Shown here: positions 42,085 to 50,368 of the stretch, one piece after another | How the letters are laid out: every line of letters begins with the position of its first letter | How positions within the stretch are numbered: the first letter of the stretch is position 1 | Source of the DNA: SZUA-430 sp044220975 | Lineage (GTDB): Bacteria > Pseudomonadota > Alphaproteobacteria > Micropepsales > Micropepsaceae | Assembly: GCA_044220975.1 (NCBI GenBank) | Contig: JBGAPZ010000007.1 | Location: 48,675-112,674 of the forward strand | Length of the DNA: 64,000 nt | Direction of reading: 5' to 3' | The notes under the pieces: generated by a model | Databases searched by the model: none | What the model was told of the DNA's origin: nothing | The model's input: only the letters and a program-made list of their open reading frames with translations | Made by a program: the position numbers and the translations under genes

Positions 42085-43449
42085 ATGGCTGCACGCGAAC
42101 GCTCCGACGTCGAAGGGATCGCTTGGCCGGCCTTCCATGCGGGCGAGAGCGCGGTCCTTGCATCGATGCTGGCGCAGCTTGCGGTCAGCGAGCGCCTGGC
42201 TCCAACGGTGCTTGCCGAGCGGCAAGGCGAACAGCTTGCGGCGCTGACGGCACACCACGCGAAGCACACACCGTCGTTTCAGGCGCGGCTCAAGCAGGCG
42301 GGAGGCGAGAAGCCGCTTTCGACCATTGCCGAATTGCGTCGCTTGAAACCGCTGTCGCGGCGCGAGGTGCAGAGCGCAGGCGCTGCGTTCTTTGCCACCG
42401 TTGTCCCGCGCGGGCACTTGCCGCTTGGCCACGTCAAGACATCTGGTTCGACGGGCGAGCCCGTGGGCGTGCACAAGACAGCGGTCAACCGCTTGTTCTG
42501 GGCGGCGCTCGCCATCCGCGATCATGTTTGGAACGGGCGCGACTTCAGCGGCCGCATGACCGCGATCCGCGCGAACCTGAGCACCTATAGCGAAGAGAGC
42601 AATTGGGGCCATCCAGTCGCAACGCTTTATGAGACGGGGCCCGGCCAAGGTATTCCTATTACGACGGATATCCGAGAACAGCTTCACCTGGCTGCGCGCT
42701 TCCGGCCGACGGTTTTGCTCGTCTATCCAAACAACCTCGATGCGTTCGCCGATATCTGGGAACGTGAAGGGTTCACGCTCAATAGCGTTCGCCACGTGAA
42801 GACGCTAGGCGAGACCGTTTCCGACAAGTTGCGCGCGCGAATCAAAGCCGTGACAGGATTGCGAATCGAAGACAATTACTCGTCGCAAGAAGTCGGCCCG
42901 ATCGCCATTCAGTGTCCCGCAAGCGGCCTCTATCATGTGATGGGCGAGACATTGGCCGTCGAGGTATTGGATGCGAGCGGTGAGCCTTGTGCCGAGGGCG
43001 AGGCGGGGCGCGTCGTCGTCACGGATCTGCACAACTTCGCCTCGCCGATGATCCGTTATGACATCGGAGACTTTGCGGTACCGGGTGCGCCGTGCCCTTG
43101 CGGCCGCGGCTTGCCGACGCTCCAACGCATCCTCGGGCGCGAGCGCAACCTCATCGTCAAGGCGGATGGCTCGCGCCACTGGCCGCTTGTCGGATTTCAT
43201 CGCTTCGACGAGGCGGCACCGGTGCGGCAGTATCAGTTCGTGCAGCACACAGTGCGCGAGATCGAGTTCAAGGTCGTGACGGACGCGCCGTTGACGCCCG
43301 GGCAGCGCGAGAAACTGGCCGAAATCGCCAATGGCGCTCTTGGCGGCGGGCTTGAGATCCGCATCACAGAGTCGCGCACACGGCTTCCCGTCGGCGCGAA
43401 CGGAAAGTTCGAAGAGTTCGTTTCGATGGTAGGACCCTCATCGGCGTAA
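42085..43449 (+). CDS. Phenylacetate-CoA ligase-like AMP-dependent ligase
   Basis: 454 residues from ATG 42085. It has the short PaaK/CapK-type adenylate-forming fold. The P-loop is VKTSGSTGEPVGVHKT, then YSSQEVGPIAIQCPASGLYHVMGE, then VVVTDLHNFASPMIRYDIGDFA with the adenylation Asp. A CPCGRG Cys turn follows, and a short C-terminal domain carries the catalytic Lys candidate in VGANGKFEEF. The enzyme activates an aryl or acyl acid with ATP, normally passing it to CoA. The substrate is unknown; it is paired with the methyltransferase. Confidence 0.86.
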   Translation: MAARERSDVEGIAWPAFHAGESAVLASMLAQLAVSERLAPTVLAERQGEQLAALTAHHAKHTPSFQARLKQAGGEKPLSTIAELRRLKPLSRREVQSAGAAFFATVVPRGHLPLGHVKTSGSTGEPVGVHKTAVNRLFWAALAIRDHVWNGRDFSGRMTAIRANLSTYSEESNWGHPVATLYETGPGQGIPITTDIREQLHLAARFRPTVLLVYPNNLDAFADIWEREGFTLNSVRHVKTLGETVSDKLRARIKAVTGLRIEDNYSSQEVGPIAIQCPASGLYHVMGETLAVEVLDASGEPCAEGEAGRVVVTDLHNFASPMIRYDIGDFAVPGAPCPCGRGLPTLQRILGRERNLIVKADGSRHWPLVGFHRFDEAAPVRQYQFVQHTVREIEFKVVTDAPLTPGQREKLAEIANGALGGGLEIRITESRTRLPVGANGKFEEFVSMVGPSSA

Positions 43450-43455
43450 CGCCGC

Positions 43456-45252
43456 TTACCTTTGTTCGATCGCCGGGATGATCGCGCCGCCCACGATTTG
43501 GTCACGCCAGCGGCCCCAGATTCCACCTTGGCCATAGTTGCCGCCGGTCATCACAACGGCGAGGTCGAGTTCGGGCACCACGATCAAGACTTGGCCGCCG
43601 TTGCCGGAGGCTTCGTATTCTTTGTATGTGCGATCGCCCACCTTGATTTCGAACGTGTGCCAAGCAAGCGCGTCGGCGCCGCCTGTAGCGTAGGCGCTTG
43701 CGAATTGCTCGGCGGTGTATCCGGTGGTTGCTTCGTTGACGGGGACGCGCGGTTTTGTCGAGGTCGCGACCCAGTCGCGGGTAACAACGCGTTTTCCCTG
43801 CCAGACACCGCCGTCAAGATAGAGTTGGCCGATCTTCAGCAAGTCGCGCGGGCGCAGGCGCGCGCCGCCGCCCTGATAACCTTCTTCGTTCGGCGCGAGG
43901 TTCCAGGCGTAGGCGCCGAATTGCAGAGGGCGTGCGATTGTGCGGTCGAAGAGTTCAGGCAGCCACGTCTTCGTCACGGTGGTGAGCGCGCCGCCCATTA
44001 AATTCAGGCCTGCCGAACAATAGGCGTAGCGGCTGCCCGGTTCGTGCAACTGGGGCAAGTCGAGCGTGTACTTCCAATAGTCGGGTTCGGTTTGTTGCGT
44101 TTGCAGGCGCCCTTCATTGCCGGGGGAGTTTTCGTCGTTGTCGTCGCATGCGAGGCCCGAGGTGTGCGTCATCAAATGCGCGAGCGTGATGCGATCTTTG
44201 GACAAGGAGGGGTTGGCGAACGTGCCGCGCGCTTTCATCAGCGCGGTAATAGACGCTTCCGGTCCGATTTCGGTGCCGTCGCGAATGACGGCGCCGAGCA
44301 TGACGGATGCGAATGTCTTTCCGGCGGAACGCAGGTCGTGCAACGTGTTGCGGTCGTGGCCGAAGAAATATTCCTCGAGCACGAGCTTTCCGCGGCGTGC
44401 AATCAGCAGCGAATGGATCAATGAGGGTTGACGATCGGTGGGATTGGATTCGGCAATCGATTTGACGAGCGCCGTTAGAGCTGGTTCGTCGATGCCGGTC
44501 TGACCAGCCGAGAGCGTCTTCCAACCGTCGTTCAATGCGGGCGGCGGTGTGTAGCGGTACTCGGTTCCGGGCGCCCTTGGGAAGAATGCGGCCGCATCTT
44601 CCGGTGACTTGCGGACGAGTTCGAGTTCGCGCCGGAACTGCGGCCACATCAACTTCAGCCGATCCGGGCTTTGCGCGAGCTTTGCGATATGGACGATGCC
44701 GTCCTTGCCGTCGTCATTCTCCTGGAACCGAACGGTCGCACCGTCGCGGCGCACGTGAAAGCGCGAGGCGCCTCCGCGGGTGTTGATCTCAGGATTGCGG
44801 AAGGCGCCGATCAGCGCCCCGTCGTCGCGGCGGAAGATTTTGAGGTAGAGCGTGAAGCCGAGACCGAGTTGCGGAACTTCGCCGCGCCACTCGCCGGTTG
44901 CGGATTGGCGTAGCGTCAGCGGCGCTGCAAGCGGCTGCTCGGAGACGCCTTCTTGAATCCAGAAGCCTTCAATGCGGCGGCTGCCTTCCAGGTGACCGCG
45001 GAAGGCGCCTTGGCCTTCGGGGAAACGAAAGCGGATTTCATTTTTGTCGACTTCAAAGCGCGTTTCGCGGGCACCGAGCACAGCCGTCCAGCCACTTTCG
45101 TTGCTGCGCACGATGAGTTCGCCGGACGGGCGCTCGAACGGCGTATAGCTGACCCAAAGGCCTTGCAATTGGTCCGCTTGATCGTCCGCATGGGCGGTGC
45201 CGATCAGAAACACCGCCAACAACGCGGCGGCGAGTACTCTATGCAACAGCAT
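43456..45252 (-). CDS. Exported serine hydrolase (class C beta-lactamase family) with N-terminal beta domain
   Basis: 598 residues with signal peptide MLLHRVLAAALLAVFLIGTAHA. Residues 25-230 form a beta-rich domain of unknown role. The catalytic domain (about 245-598) has S309-x-x-K312 (LRSAGKTF), the Tyr in YAYCSAGLN and a C-terminal GNGGQVLIVVPELDLAVVMTGG. The family includes esterases, D-aminopeptidases and penicillin-binding carboxypeptidases; true beta-lactamase activity is unlikely. It overlaps the GntR gene by 14 bases and is probably controlled by it. Confidence 0.87.
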   Translation of the reverse strand: MLLHRVLAAALLAVFLIGTAHADDQADQLQGLWVSYTPFERPSGELIVRSNESGWTAVLGARETRFEVDKNEIRFRFPEGQGAFRGHLEGSRRIEGFWIQEGVSEQPLAAPLTLRQSATGEWRGEVPQLGLGFTLYLKIFRRDDGALIGAFRNPEINTRGGASRFHVRRDGATVRFQENDDGKDGIVHIAKLAQSPDRLKLMWPQFRRELELVRKSPEDAAAFFPRAPGTEYRYTPPPALNDGWKTLSAGQTGIDEPALTALVKSIAESNPTDRQPSLIHSLLIARRGKLVLEEYFFGHDRNTLHDLRSAGKTFASVMLGAVIRDGTEIGPEASITALMKARGTFANPSLSKDRITLAHLMTHTSGLACDDNDENSPGNEGRLQTQQTEPDYWKYTLDLPQLHEPGSRYAYCSAGLNLMGGALTTVTKTWLPELFDRTIARPLQFGAYAWNLAPNEEGYQGGGARLRPRDLLKIGQLYLDGGVWQGKRVVTRDWVATSTKPRVPVNEATTGYTAEQFASAYATGGADALAWHTFEIKVGDRTYKEYEASGNGGQVLIVVPELDLAVVMTGGNYGQGGIWGRWRDQIVGGAIIPAIEQR

Positions 45253-45922
45253 CCCTCTTCATTCCCCCACTCTTCGCACGTGCCTTCAACCACGCCAGAA
45301 CCGGTGCGAGCCCTTCGCGCATGTTTTGTTCGAGCGCCGCGCAGGCGCTATGCATGTCGCCCTTACGCAGGGCTGCCAGGATCAGTGTGTGCGTCTTGGC
45401 CGCGTGGGCGATGTGTTTTTGCTCGCGCATCAGCGCCAACTCATAGCGCCGCGTGCGGCGCATGAAGCCTTCGATCGTCTCAACCAATACGCGGTTCGGG
45501 CAATGCGCGAGCAGCTCCAAGTGCCATTCGTCGTCGCATTCAATGGCGCGATCGGGCTTTTGGAGGGCGGCGAGCTTTCTGTTGAGCGCTTCCAAGCGGT
45601 CCAACTGTGCGGGCGATGGAATGCCAGCCAATTTCAATGCCGCGGGATCTAGGATGGGGCGCAGTTCGTAGAGTTGCACGAACTCGTCTTCGGTTAGCGG
45701 CGCCACGAAATAGCCGTGCCGCGGCTTGGCGTTTAGCGAACCGTCCGCGCTCAAGCGGCTTAGCGCCTCACGCAGGGGCGTGCGGCTGACGCCCAATAGC
45801 GCAGAAATCTGCACCTCATTGATGCGCTCACCGTCGGCCAGGCGCCCGTCGACGATCATCGCGCGGATAGCATCTGCCACAGTGTCAGCCAGGTTCGGGC
45901 GATCGATAATTGTATACTGCAT
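45239..45922 (-). CDS. GntR-family regulator (FCD domain)
   Basis: 227 residues. The N-terminal winged helix is IRAMIVDGRLADGERINEVQISALLGVSRTPLREALSRLSADG. The FCD effector domain follows, with Asp/His metal-ligand candidates in CDDEWHLELLAH and HAAKTHTLILAALRKGD. FCD regulators bind organic acids. The start codon lies inside an inverted repeat and no SD is seen, so the mRNA may be leaderless and self-repressed. It is the first gene of a unit with the serine hydrolase. Confidence 0.9.
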   Translation of the reverse strand: MQYTIIDRPNLADTVADAIRAMIVDGRLADGERINEVQISALLGVSRTPLREALSRLSADGSLNAKPRHGYFVAPLTEDEFVQLYELRPILDPAALKLAGIPSPAQLDRLEALNRKLAALQKPDRAIECDDEWHLELLAHCPNRVLVETIEGFMRRTRRYELALMREQKHIAHAAKTHTLILAALRKGDMHSACAALEQNMREGLAPVLAWLKARAKSGGMKRDAVA

Positions 45923-45925
45923 ACA
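45911..45925. promoter_or_regulatory. Candidate GntR operator over the start codon
   Basis: Arms TGTAT and ATACA around a 5-base centre overlap the ATG at 45922-45920. TGTAT/ATACA half-sites are typical of FCD-type GntR regulators. Confidence 0.45.
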
Positions 45926-45985
45926 GTTTGATACGTTATGCCAACGATCACGTCAAGCGGGCCGCCAGATGTGAAACGGTTGGCG

Positions 45986-47206
45986 TTAGGCGGCGTTCGA
46001 CACGCGCGCGAGCGCGCATTGCGACCAGATTTCGGAAAGGGCCGACACCAGCTTTTCGATGTCGGCGTCCGAATGCAGCGGGGACGGGGTGAAGCGCAGG
46101 CGCTCCGTTCCCTTTGGCACGGTCGGGTAGTTGATCGGCTGCACATAGATACCGTGATTGTCGAGCAACCAATCGCTGATGAATTTGCACTTCTTGGCGT
46201 TGCCGACCATCACCGGGATGATGTGGCTTTGGTTTTCGATCATCGGGATGCCGATCGCTTGCAGGCGCCGGCGCACCTTTGCCACGCGTTCGCGCTGGCG
46301 TTCACGTTCGACGTTACTCGCCTTGAGGTGCTTTACGCTCGCGCAAGCGCCAGCAGCAATTGCAGGCGGCAGCGCGGTCGTGAAGATGAAACCGGAAGCG
46401 AAGCTGCGCACGAAGTCGCAAAGGGCGGCGGAGGCCGCGATATAGCCGCCGACGACGCCGAACGCCTTGCCCAGCGTACCTTCGATCAAAGTGATACGAT
46501 CCATCAACCCGTCGCGCTCGGCCACGCCGCCGCCACGCGGGCCGTAGAGGCCGACAGCGTGCACTTCATCGAGATAGGTCATTGCGCCGTAGCGCTCAGC
46601 CACATCGCAGATCGCCGCGATCGGTGCGATGTCGCCGTCCATCGAATAGACGGATTCGAAGGCGACGAGTTTTGGGCGATCCGGCGCTATGGCGGCCAGT
46701 TTTCGTTCCAGGTCTTCAGGGTCGTTGTGCTTGAAGACGATGCATTCGGCCCGGCTGTGGCGGATGCCCTCGATCATCGACGCGTGATTGCCGGCGTCGG
46801 AGAGGACAACGCAGTTCGGCATGCGGGACGCAAGCGTCGCCAATGTCGCCCAATTCGCGACGTAACCCGACGTGAACAGCAGTGCCGCTTCCTTACCGTG
46901 AAGATCGGCGAGTTCGCGCTCCAGCAGCACGTGCGCATGGGTCGTGCCGGAAATGTTGCGCGTGCCGCCGGCGCCGGCGCCGCAGCGGTCGAGCGTTTCG
47001 TGCACCGCCTGAAGTACGACCGGGCTTTGGCCCATGCCGAGATAATCGTTCGAGCACCAGACTGTGACGTCGGTGGTCTGATCGCCGGCAAAACGTGTGG
47101 CTGCCGGAAATGAACCGGCGCGCCGCTCTAGCTCCGCGAAGACGCGGTAGCGGCCTTCTTCTTTCAGGCCGTCGAGCTGCGTCTTGAAGAAGTTCTCGTA
47201 GTCCAT
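45986..47206 (-). CDS. hemA: 5-aminolevulinate synthase
   Basis: 406 residues from ATG 47206, with AGAGGG upstream. It joins glycine and succinyl-CoA to 5-aminolevulinate, the first haem step of the alphaproteobacterial C4 pathway. Marks are VWCSNDYLGMGQSPVV, GTRNISGTTHAHVLLERELADLHGKEAALLFTSGY, the PLP Asp in YLDEVHAVGLYGPRGGG, and PLP-Lys K247 in EGTLGKAFGVVGGY. The C-terminal part INYPTVPKGTERLRFTPSP is also typical. Two FNR-like boxes lie upstream, so it is probably induced under low oxygen. Confidence 0.95.
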   Translation of the reverse strand: MDYENFFKTQLDGLKEEGRYRVFAELERRAGSFPAATRFAGDQTTDVTVWCSNDYLGMGQSPVVLQAVHETLDRCGAGAGGTRNISGTTHAHVLLERELADLHGKEAALLFTSGYVANWATLATLASRMPNCVVLSDAGNHASMIEGIRHSRAECIVFKHNDPEDLERKLAAIAPDRPKLVAFESVYSMDGDIAPIAAICDVAERYGAMTYLDEVHAVGLYGPRGGGVAERDGLMDRITLIEGTLGKAFGVVGGYIAASAALCDFVRSFASGFIFTTALPPAIAAGACASVKHLKASNVERERQRERVAKVRRRLQAIGIPMIENQSHIIPVMVGNAKKCKFISDWLLDNHGIYVQPINYPTVPKGTERLRFTPSPLHSDADIEKLVSALSEIWSQCALARVSNAA

Positions 47207-47353
47207 TTCGCCCTCTCGCCGCCCTTGGTGTAATTCGGTTCGCAGATTCCCGTCCTGCGGCATGGTGCGCCCCAAGAAAATCGCCGCTCTTGCGTATCAG
47301 CTGCATATTGGAGTGCCCGGCCCGCGGCATCAATACCGAAGGCGGGGACGCTT

Positions 47354-47367
47354 CTGATCAGGGTCAA
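47354..47367 (-). promoter_or_regulatory. FNR/FixK-like box, proximal, before hemA
   Basis: On the minus strand it reads TTGACCCTGATCAG, that is TTGAC-N4-ATCAG, one mismatch in each half from TTGAT-N4-ATCAA. It is centred about 154 bases before the hemA ATG. hemA genes of several alphaproteobacteria are under FnrL/FixK control. Confidence 0.5.
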
Positions 47368-47417
47368 TTCGTCGATTTGCCTGCAATCAGCCTAACCTGA
47401 GCCAGGAAACATGCGCC

Positions 47418-47431
47418 CTGACTCAGGTCAA
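47418..47431 (-). promoter_or_regulatory. FNR/FixK-like box, distal, before hemA
   Basis: On the minus strand it reads TTGACCTGAGTCAG, that is TTGAC-N4-GTCAG, a near-symmetric FNR-type site. It is 64 bases (about six helical turns) from the proximal box. The rest of 47207-47447 shows no other clear feature. Confidence 0.5.
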
Positions 47432-47447
47432 TTTTGGTGAGCGCGCC

Positions 47448-48689
47448 TTAGACGCGTTCAATAATAATCGCAGGCGCCATGCCGCCCGCCGCGCACATGG
47501 TGACCAGGCCGCGCTTCAGGTCGCGGCGTTCGAGTTCGTCTAGGATCGTGCCGATCAAAATCGAGCCGGTCGCACCAATCGGATGTCCTAAGGCCATTGC
47601 GCCGCCGTTCACGTTGACCTTGTTGCGATCGAGTTTCAGGTCGCGGATGAACTTTTCCGCGACCACGGCAAAAGCCTCGTTGATTTCGAAGAGGTCGATG
47701 TCTTCGATCTTGAGGCCCGCTTTTGCAAGCACCTTGCGGGCAGCCGGGACCGGGGCGTTCAACATCAAGGTCGGGCTGTCACCCATGTTGGCGACAGCAA
47801 CGACGCGAGCGCGCGGCTTCAAGCCGTTCTTCTTCGCGTAAGCGGGCGAGGCGAGCAAAATGGCAGCTGCGCCGTCGACGACACCCGACGAGTTACCGGC
47901 GTGGTGGAAATGCTTGATCTTGAGGTCGGGATAGACCTGACGGATCAATCCGCCGAGGGTCGTGCCCTTATCGTCGATCGGAACTTCGGCAATCGCTTCG
48001 AAGGACGGCTTCAACGCCGCGAGGCCCTCACGCGTCGTCTGCGGGCGCGGAAATTCTTCCTTATCCAGCGCAAGGGTGCCGTCTTCTTTGTACACGGGCA
48101 CGAGGCTCTTCTTGAAATGACCGCCCTTGATTGCGGCGTCGGCGCGCTGCTGGCTGACCAGGGCAAGGTCGTCGAGCGCTTCGCGCGAAATGTTTTCAAG
48201 CGTCGCGATCGCGTCGCCGCACACGCCTTGATGCGACTGCGGATGACGCGCGCGCAAGCGCATGTTGCCCGCGTCCATCAGCGTCGGCCCGCCGGTCGTA
48301 TCGCGAAGACTTGACGTGTAGGACATCATCTCGGTTCCGCCCGCGATGACGAGATCTTCGAAGCCCGCAATGATCGAGGCGGCCGCCATATTGACGCTGG
48401 TGATGCCCGAACCGCAGAAGCGATCGAGCGTGACGCCGGATGCCTTCGTGTCGTAGCCCGCGTCGAGGGCTGCCATCCGGCCCATGTCCATCGCTTGCTT
48501 GCCGCGCTGGGTGGATGTGCCCCAGATGATGTCGTCGACTTCGGCGGTGTTGAGGTCATTGCGCTTGGCGAGCGCCTTTAAAACGGTCGCGGCCAGCTGT
48601 TGCGGATGGATGTCGGCGAGAGCGCCCTTGCCGATCTTGCCGATGCCGCGCGGCGTGCGGCATGCGTCGATGATGTAAGCTTCGCCCAT
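47448..48689 (-). CDS. Acetyl-CoA C-acetyltransferase (thiolase)
   Basis: 413 residues. The acylated Cys is C92 (LDRFCGSG), the His is in ALGHPIGATGS, and the second Cys is in TMCAAGGMAP. FEINEAFAVVAEKF is the usual NEAF motif. It is longer than the thiolase at 8392 and of a different subfamily (degradative FadA/FadI-like type with the RHPQSHQGVCGDAIA loop). It would cleave 3-ketoacyl-CoA in fatty-acid or steroid-side-chain breakdown. No beta-oxidation partner is adjacent. Confidence 0.92.
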   Translation of the reverse strand: MGEAYIIDACRTPRGIGKIGKGALADIHPQQLAATVLKALAKRNDLNTAEVDDIIWGTSTQRGKQAMDMGRMAALDAGYDTKASGVTLDRFCGSGITSVNMAAASIIAGFEDLVIAGGTEMMSYTSSLRDTTGGPTLMDAGNMRLRARHPQSHQGVCGDAIATLENISREALDDLALVSQQRADAAIKGGHFKKSLVPVYKEDGTLALDKEEFPRPQTTREGLAALKPSFEAIAEVPIDDKGTTLGGLIRQVYPDLKIKHFHHAGNSSGVVDGAAAILLASPAYAKKNGLKPRARVVAVANMGDSPTLMLNAPVPAARKVLAKAGLKIEDIDLFEINEAFAVVAEKFIRDLKLDRNKVNVNGGAMALGHPIGATGSILIGTILDELERRDLKRGLVTMCAAGGMAPAIIIERV

Positions 48690-48777
48690 AGTTCTGTTCC
48701 TCGGTTTGTTGCCTTTCCTTGATTTGTCGCGCAGATTGGAGGCCGAGGCAACGGCCGCTCACCTTCCGCTACCGGAG

Positions 48778-49209
48778 TCAGGCGAGAGCGAGGAGCTTTG
48801 CAATCTGCGCTGGGTCGAAGTATGGGCGCTCGCAGATGATCTTGTCGCTGCCGGGCGGAAATTCGAACGAAGCAGCTATGCGGGCGCGAAACTTTCGTCC
48901 GGTCGGCTCAACAGTCCGCCCGCCGACGTTGAGCGGCCCCAAGTGTGTGCCTGTCAACCAAAATTCGACCAGCACCGTGTTTTCCGTGTGTGCGATCGCG
49001 ATGATTTCGTTGCCCTGATCGGGGAATGGAATGCGCGAGGCATGGAAGTACCTGCGCACTTGTTGTTCGCCGTCGAAGACCGTGCCGGTGCCGTACATCT
49101 CATAACGCGGGTGCTCGAACGTCGCGATGACGGCATCCCAGTCGTGCACGACTTCAAGCGCCATGTGCCGGCGTACGGTTTCAATGCGGCGCTGGGCTAA
49201 GTCGGTCAT
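48778..49209 (-). CDS. NTF2-like (SnoaL-type) protein
   Basis: 143 residues from ATG 49209. It is a single NTF2-fold domain: VRRHMALEVVHDWDAVIATFEHPRYEMYGTGTVFDGEQQVRRYFHASR, then VEFWLTGTHLG and SFEFPPGSDKIICERPYFDPAQIAKLL. This is the ester-cyclase/SnoaL-like pattern, with Asp/His in the pocket. There is no signal peptide, so it is cytoplasmic. It starts 35 bases after the tRNA-His gene on the same strand and may share its transcript. Confidence 0.82.
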   Translation of the reverse strand: MTDLAQRRIETVRRHMALEVVHDWDAVIATFEHPRYEMYGTGTVFDGEQQVRRYFHASRIPFPDQGNEIIAIAHTENTVLVEFWLTGTHLGPLNVGGRTVEPTGRKFRARIAASFEFPPGSDKIICERPYFDPAQIAKLLALA

Positions 49210-49244
49210 GTTAGGCCTGACAATCTGTTCGGGCGGGACGTGAG

Positions 49245-49321
49245 TGGTACAGTTGGGTGGGCTCGAACCACCGACCTCCGGATCCACAATCCGGCGCTCT
49301 AACCAACTGAGCTACAACTGC
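49245..49321 (-). tRNA. tRNA-His (anticodon GTG), no encoded G-1, A73/U72
   Basis: A 77-base cloverleaf with CCA encoded. The acceptor arms are GCAGTTG and CAACTGT, making a G1-U72 wobble. The D arm is GCTC/GAGC, the anticodon arm CCGGA/TCCGG with loop TTGTGGA, and the T arm GGTGG/CCACC. The base before position 1 is T, so no G-1 is encoded, and the discriminator is A rather than C. This is the divergent alphaproteobacterial form. Confidence 0.97.
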
Positions 49322-49373
49322 ACGCGGGGACTCCACGCGAGGGCCGTTCGACGCTCGTTTCGAGCGGGTGCGG

Positions 49374-49402
49374 AACCTAGTCGCCGGGCCTTTCGATTGC
49401 AA
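49374..49402 (-). promoter_or_regulatory. Likely tRNA-His promoter
   Basis: On the minus strand the -35-like TTGCAA (49402-49397) and -10-like TAGGTT (49379-49374) are separated by 17 bases, about 53 bases before the mature tRNA 5' end. Other parts of 49322-49591 hold the upstream region of the barrel gene, with no clear promoter. Confidence 0.5.
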
Positions 49403-49591
49403 GTTTCGCCGGAAATGGCCGCCGCGCCGACGGTCGCGCCCTCGCGAAGCCGCCAAGCGTTGCATCGGTGCATCCTGCGGCGCCTCATACGATGCTGCGG
49501 CCCCTGCTTAACCCGGCCTTAAGCACACCCACGCAAAGTGAAGAGGACGTTAATCGGACGCGTTCGTCCAGCCTTGAGGGGTATTCGAGTT

Positions 49592-50266
49592 ATGCGTTTT
49601 GCATTGGCACCGGCGGCGCTTGCGCTTGGCAGCATGGCCGTCATCGGGACCGCGACGGCGGCGAGCATTTACGGCACGGCGTATATCGGCTTGCGCGGGT
49701 CCTACGTACTAACCGACGACGGCTCCACCACCGGCACGTCCGGCTTCAGCTACACCCAATCCTACGACAGCGGTTATGCCACGGCAGCCTATCTGGGCTG
49801 GGTGCTGACCGACGGCATCCGCTTTGAGGCCGAAGGCGGGTTCCGGAGCGCGGATATCGACCAGGTGCATGTGATCACAGGCGATGGCGTGCAGTATCTT
49901 GGCGGCGAGACCGTCGATGTCGGCGCCGACGTGCAGGCCGCGACCGTGATGGGTAACTTCTATTATGACGCCGATATCTTCGACGGCGCGTTCGTTCCGT
50001 GGGTGGGCGCGGGCGCCGGCGCAGCGCATGTCGAGTACGAGGTCAACGATCCGCTCGGCATTTTCGACGGCAACGACGAGGCATGGATCTTCGCCTGGCA
50101 GCTGATGGCCGGCGTCACGATACCGGTTAGTGACGGCATGTCGGTGACGGCGAGCTACCACTATTTCCAGACGGAAGACTTTGACCGCACGGGTAACACC
50201 GGCGAAGTGTTCAAAACCGACCTGACGCAACAGACCATCGATCTGGGCCTGCAATTCCACCTTTAA
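49592..50266 (+). CDS. Outer-membrane beta-barrel protein
   Basis: 224 residues from ATG 49592, with signal peptide MRFALAPAALALGSMAVIGTATA. Amphipathic strands alternate with Gly/Asp/Ser loops: SIYGTAYIGLRGSYVLTDDG, GYATAAYLGWVLTDGIRFEAEGGFRSADID and FVPWVGAGAGAAHVEYEVND. The C-terminus is LDLGLQFHL in form, with final Leu instead of Phe/Trp. An eight-stranded OmpA/Omp25-like barrel is likely. It is not closely similar to the barrel at 40559. A terminator follows. Confidence 0.85.
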   Translation: MRFALAPAALALGSMAVIGTATAASIYGTAYIGLRGSYVLTDDGSTTGTSGFSYTQSYDSGYATAAYLGWVLTDGIRFEAEGGFRSADIDQVHVITGDGVQYLGGETVDVGADVQAATVMGNFYYDADIFDGAFVPWVGAGAGAAHVEYEVNDPLGIFDGNDEAWIFAWQLMAGVTIPVSDGMSVTASYHYFQTEDFDRTGNTGEVFKTDLTQQTIDLGLQFHL

Positions 50267-50300
50267 CTGTTCTAACCCCCGGGTAGGGGGCATCCGTGCC

Positions 50301-50337
50301 AAGGGCCGCTGGACCACACACCGGCGGCCTTTGCGTT
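50301..50337 (+). terminator. Terminator after the second barrel gene
   Basis: Stem GGCCGCTGG / CCGGCGGCC (one G-T pair) with a short A/T extension, an 8-base loop, then TTTGCGTTTT. Confidence 0.7.
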
Positions 50338-50368
50338 TTGGGGCTTGAGCCGCTATCTGAGCGCCCCC

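Noticed and set aside
43456..45252. Antibiotic-resistance beta-lactamase
   Set aside because: The SxxK and Tyr motifs fit the wide class C serine hydrolase family, but the large N-terminal domain and the YCS motif in place of YxN point to an esterase or peptidase type.
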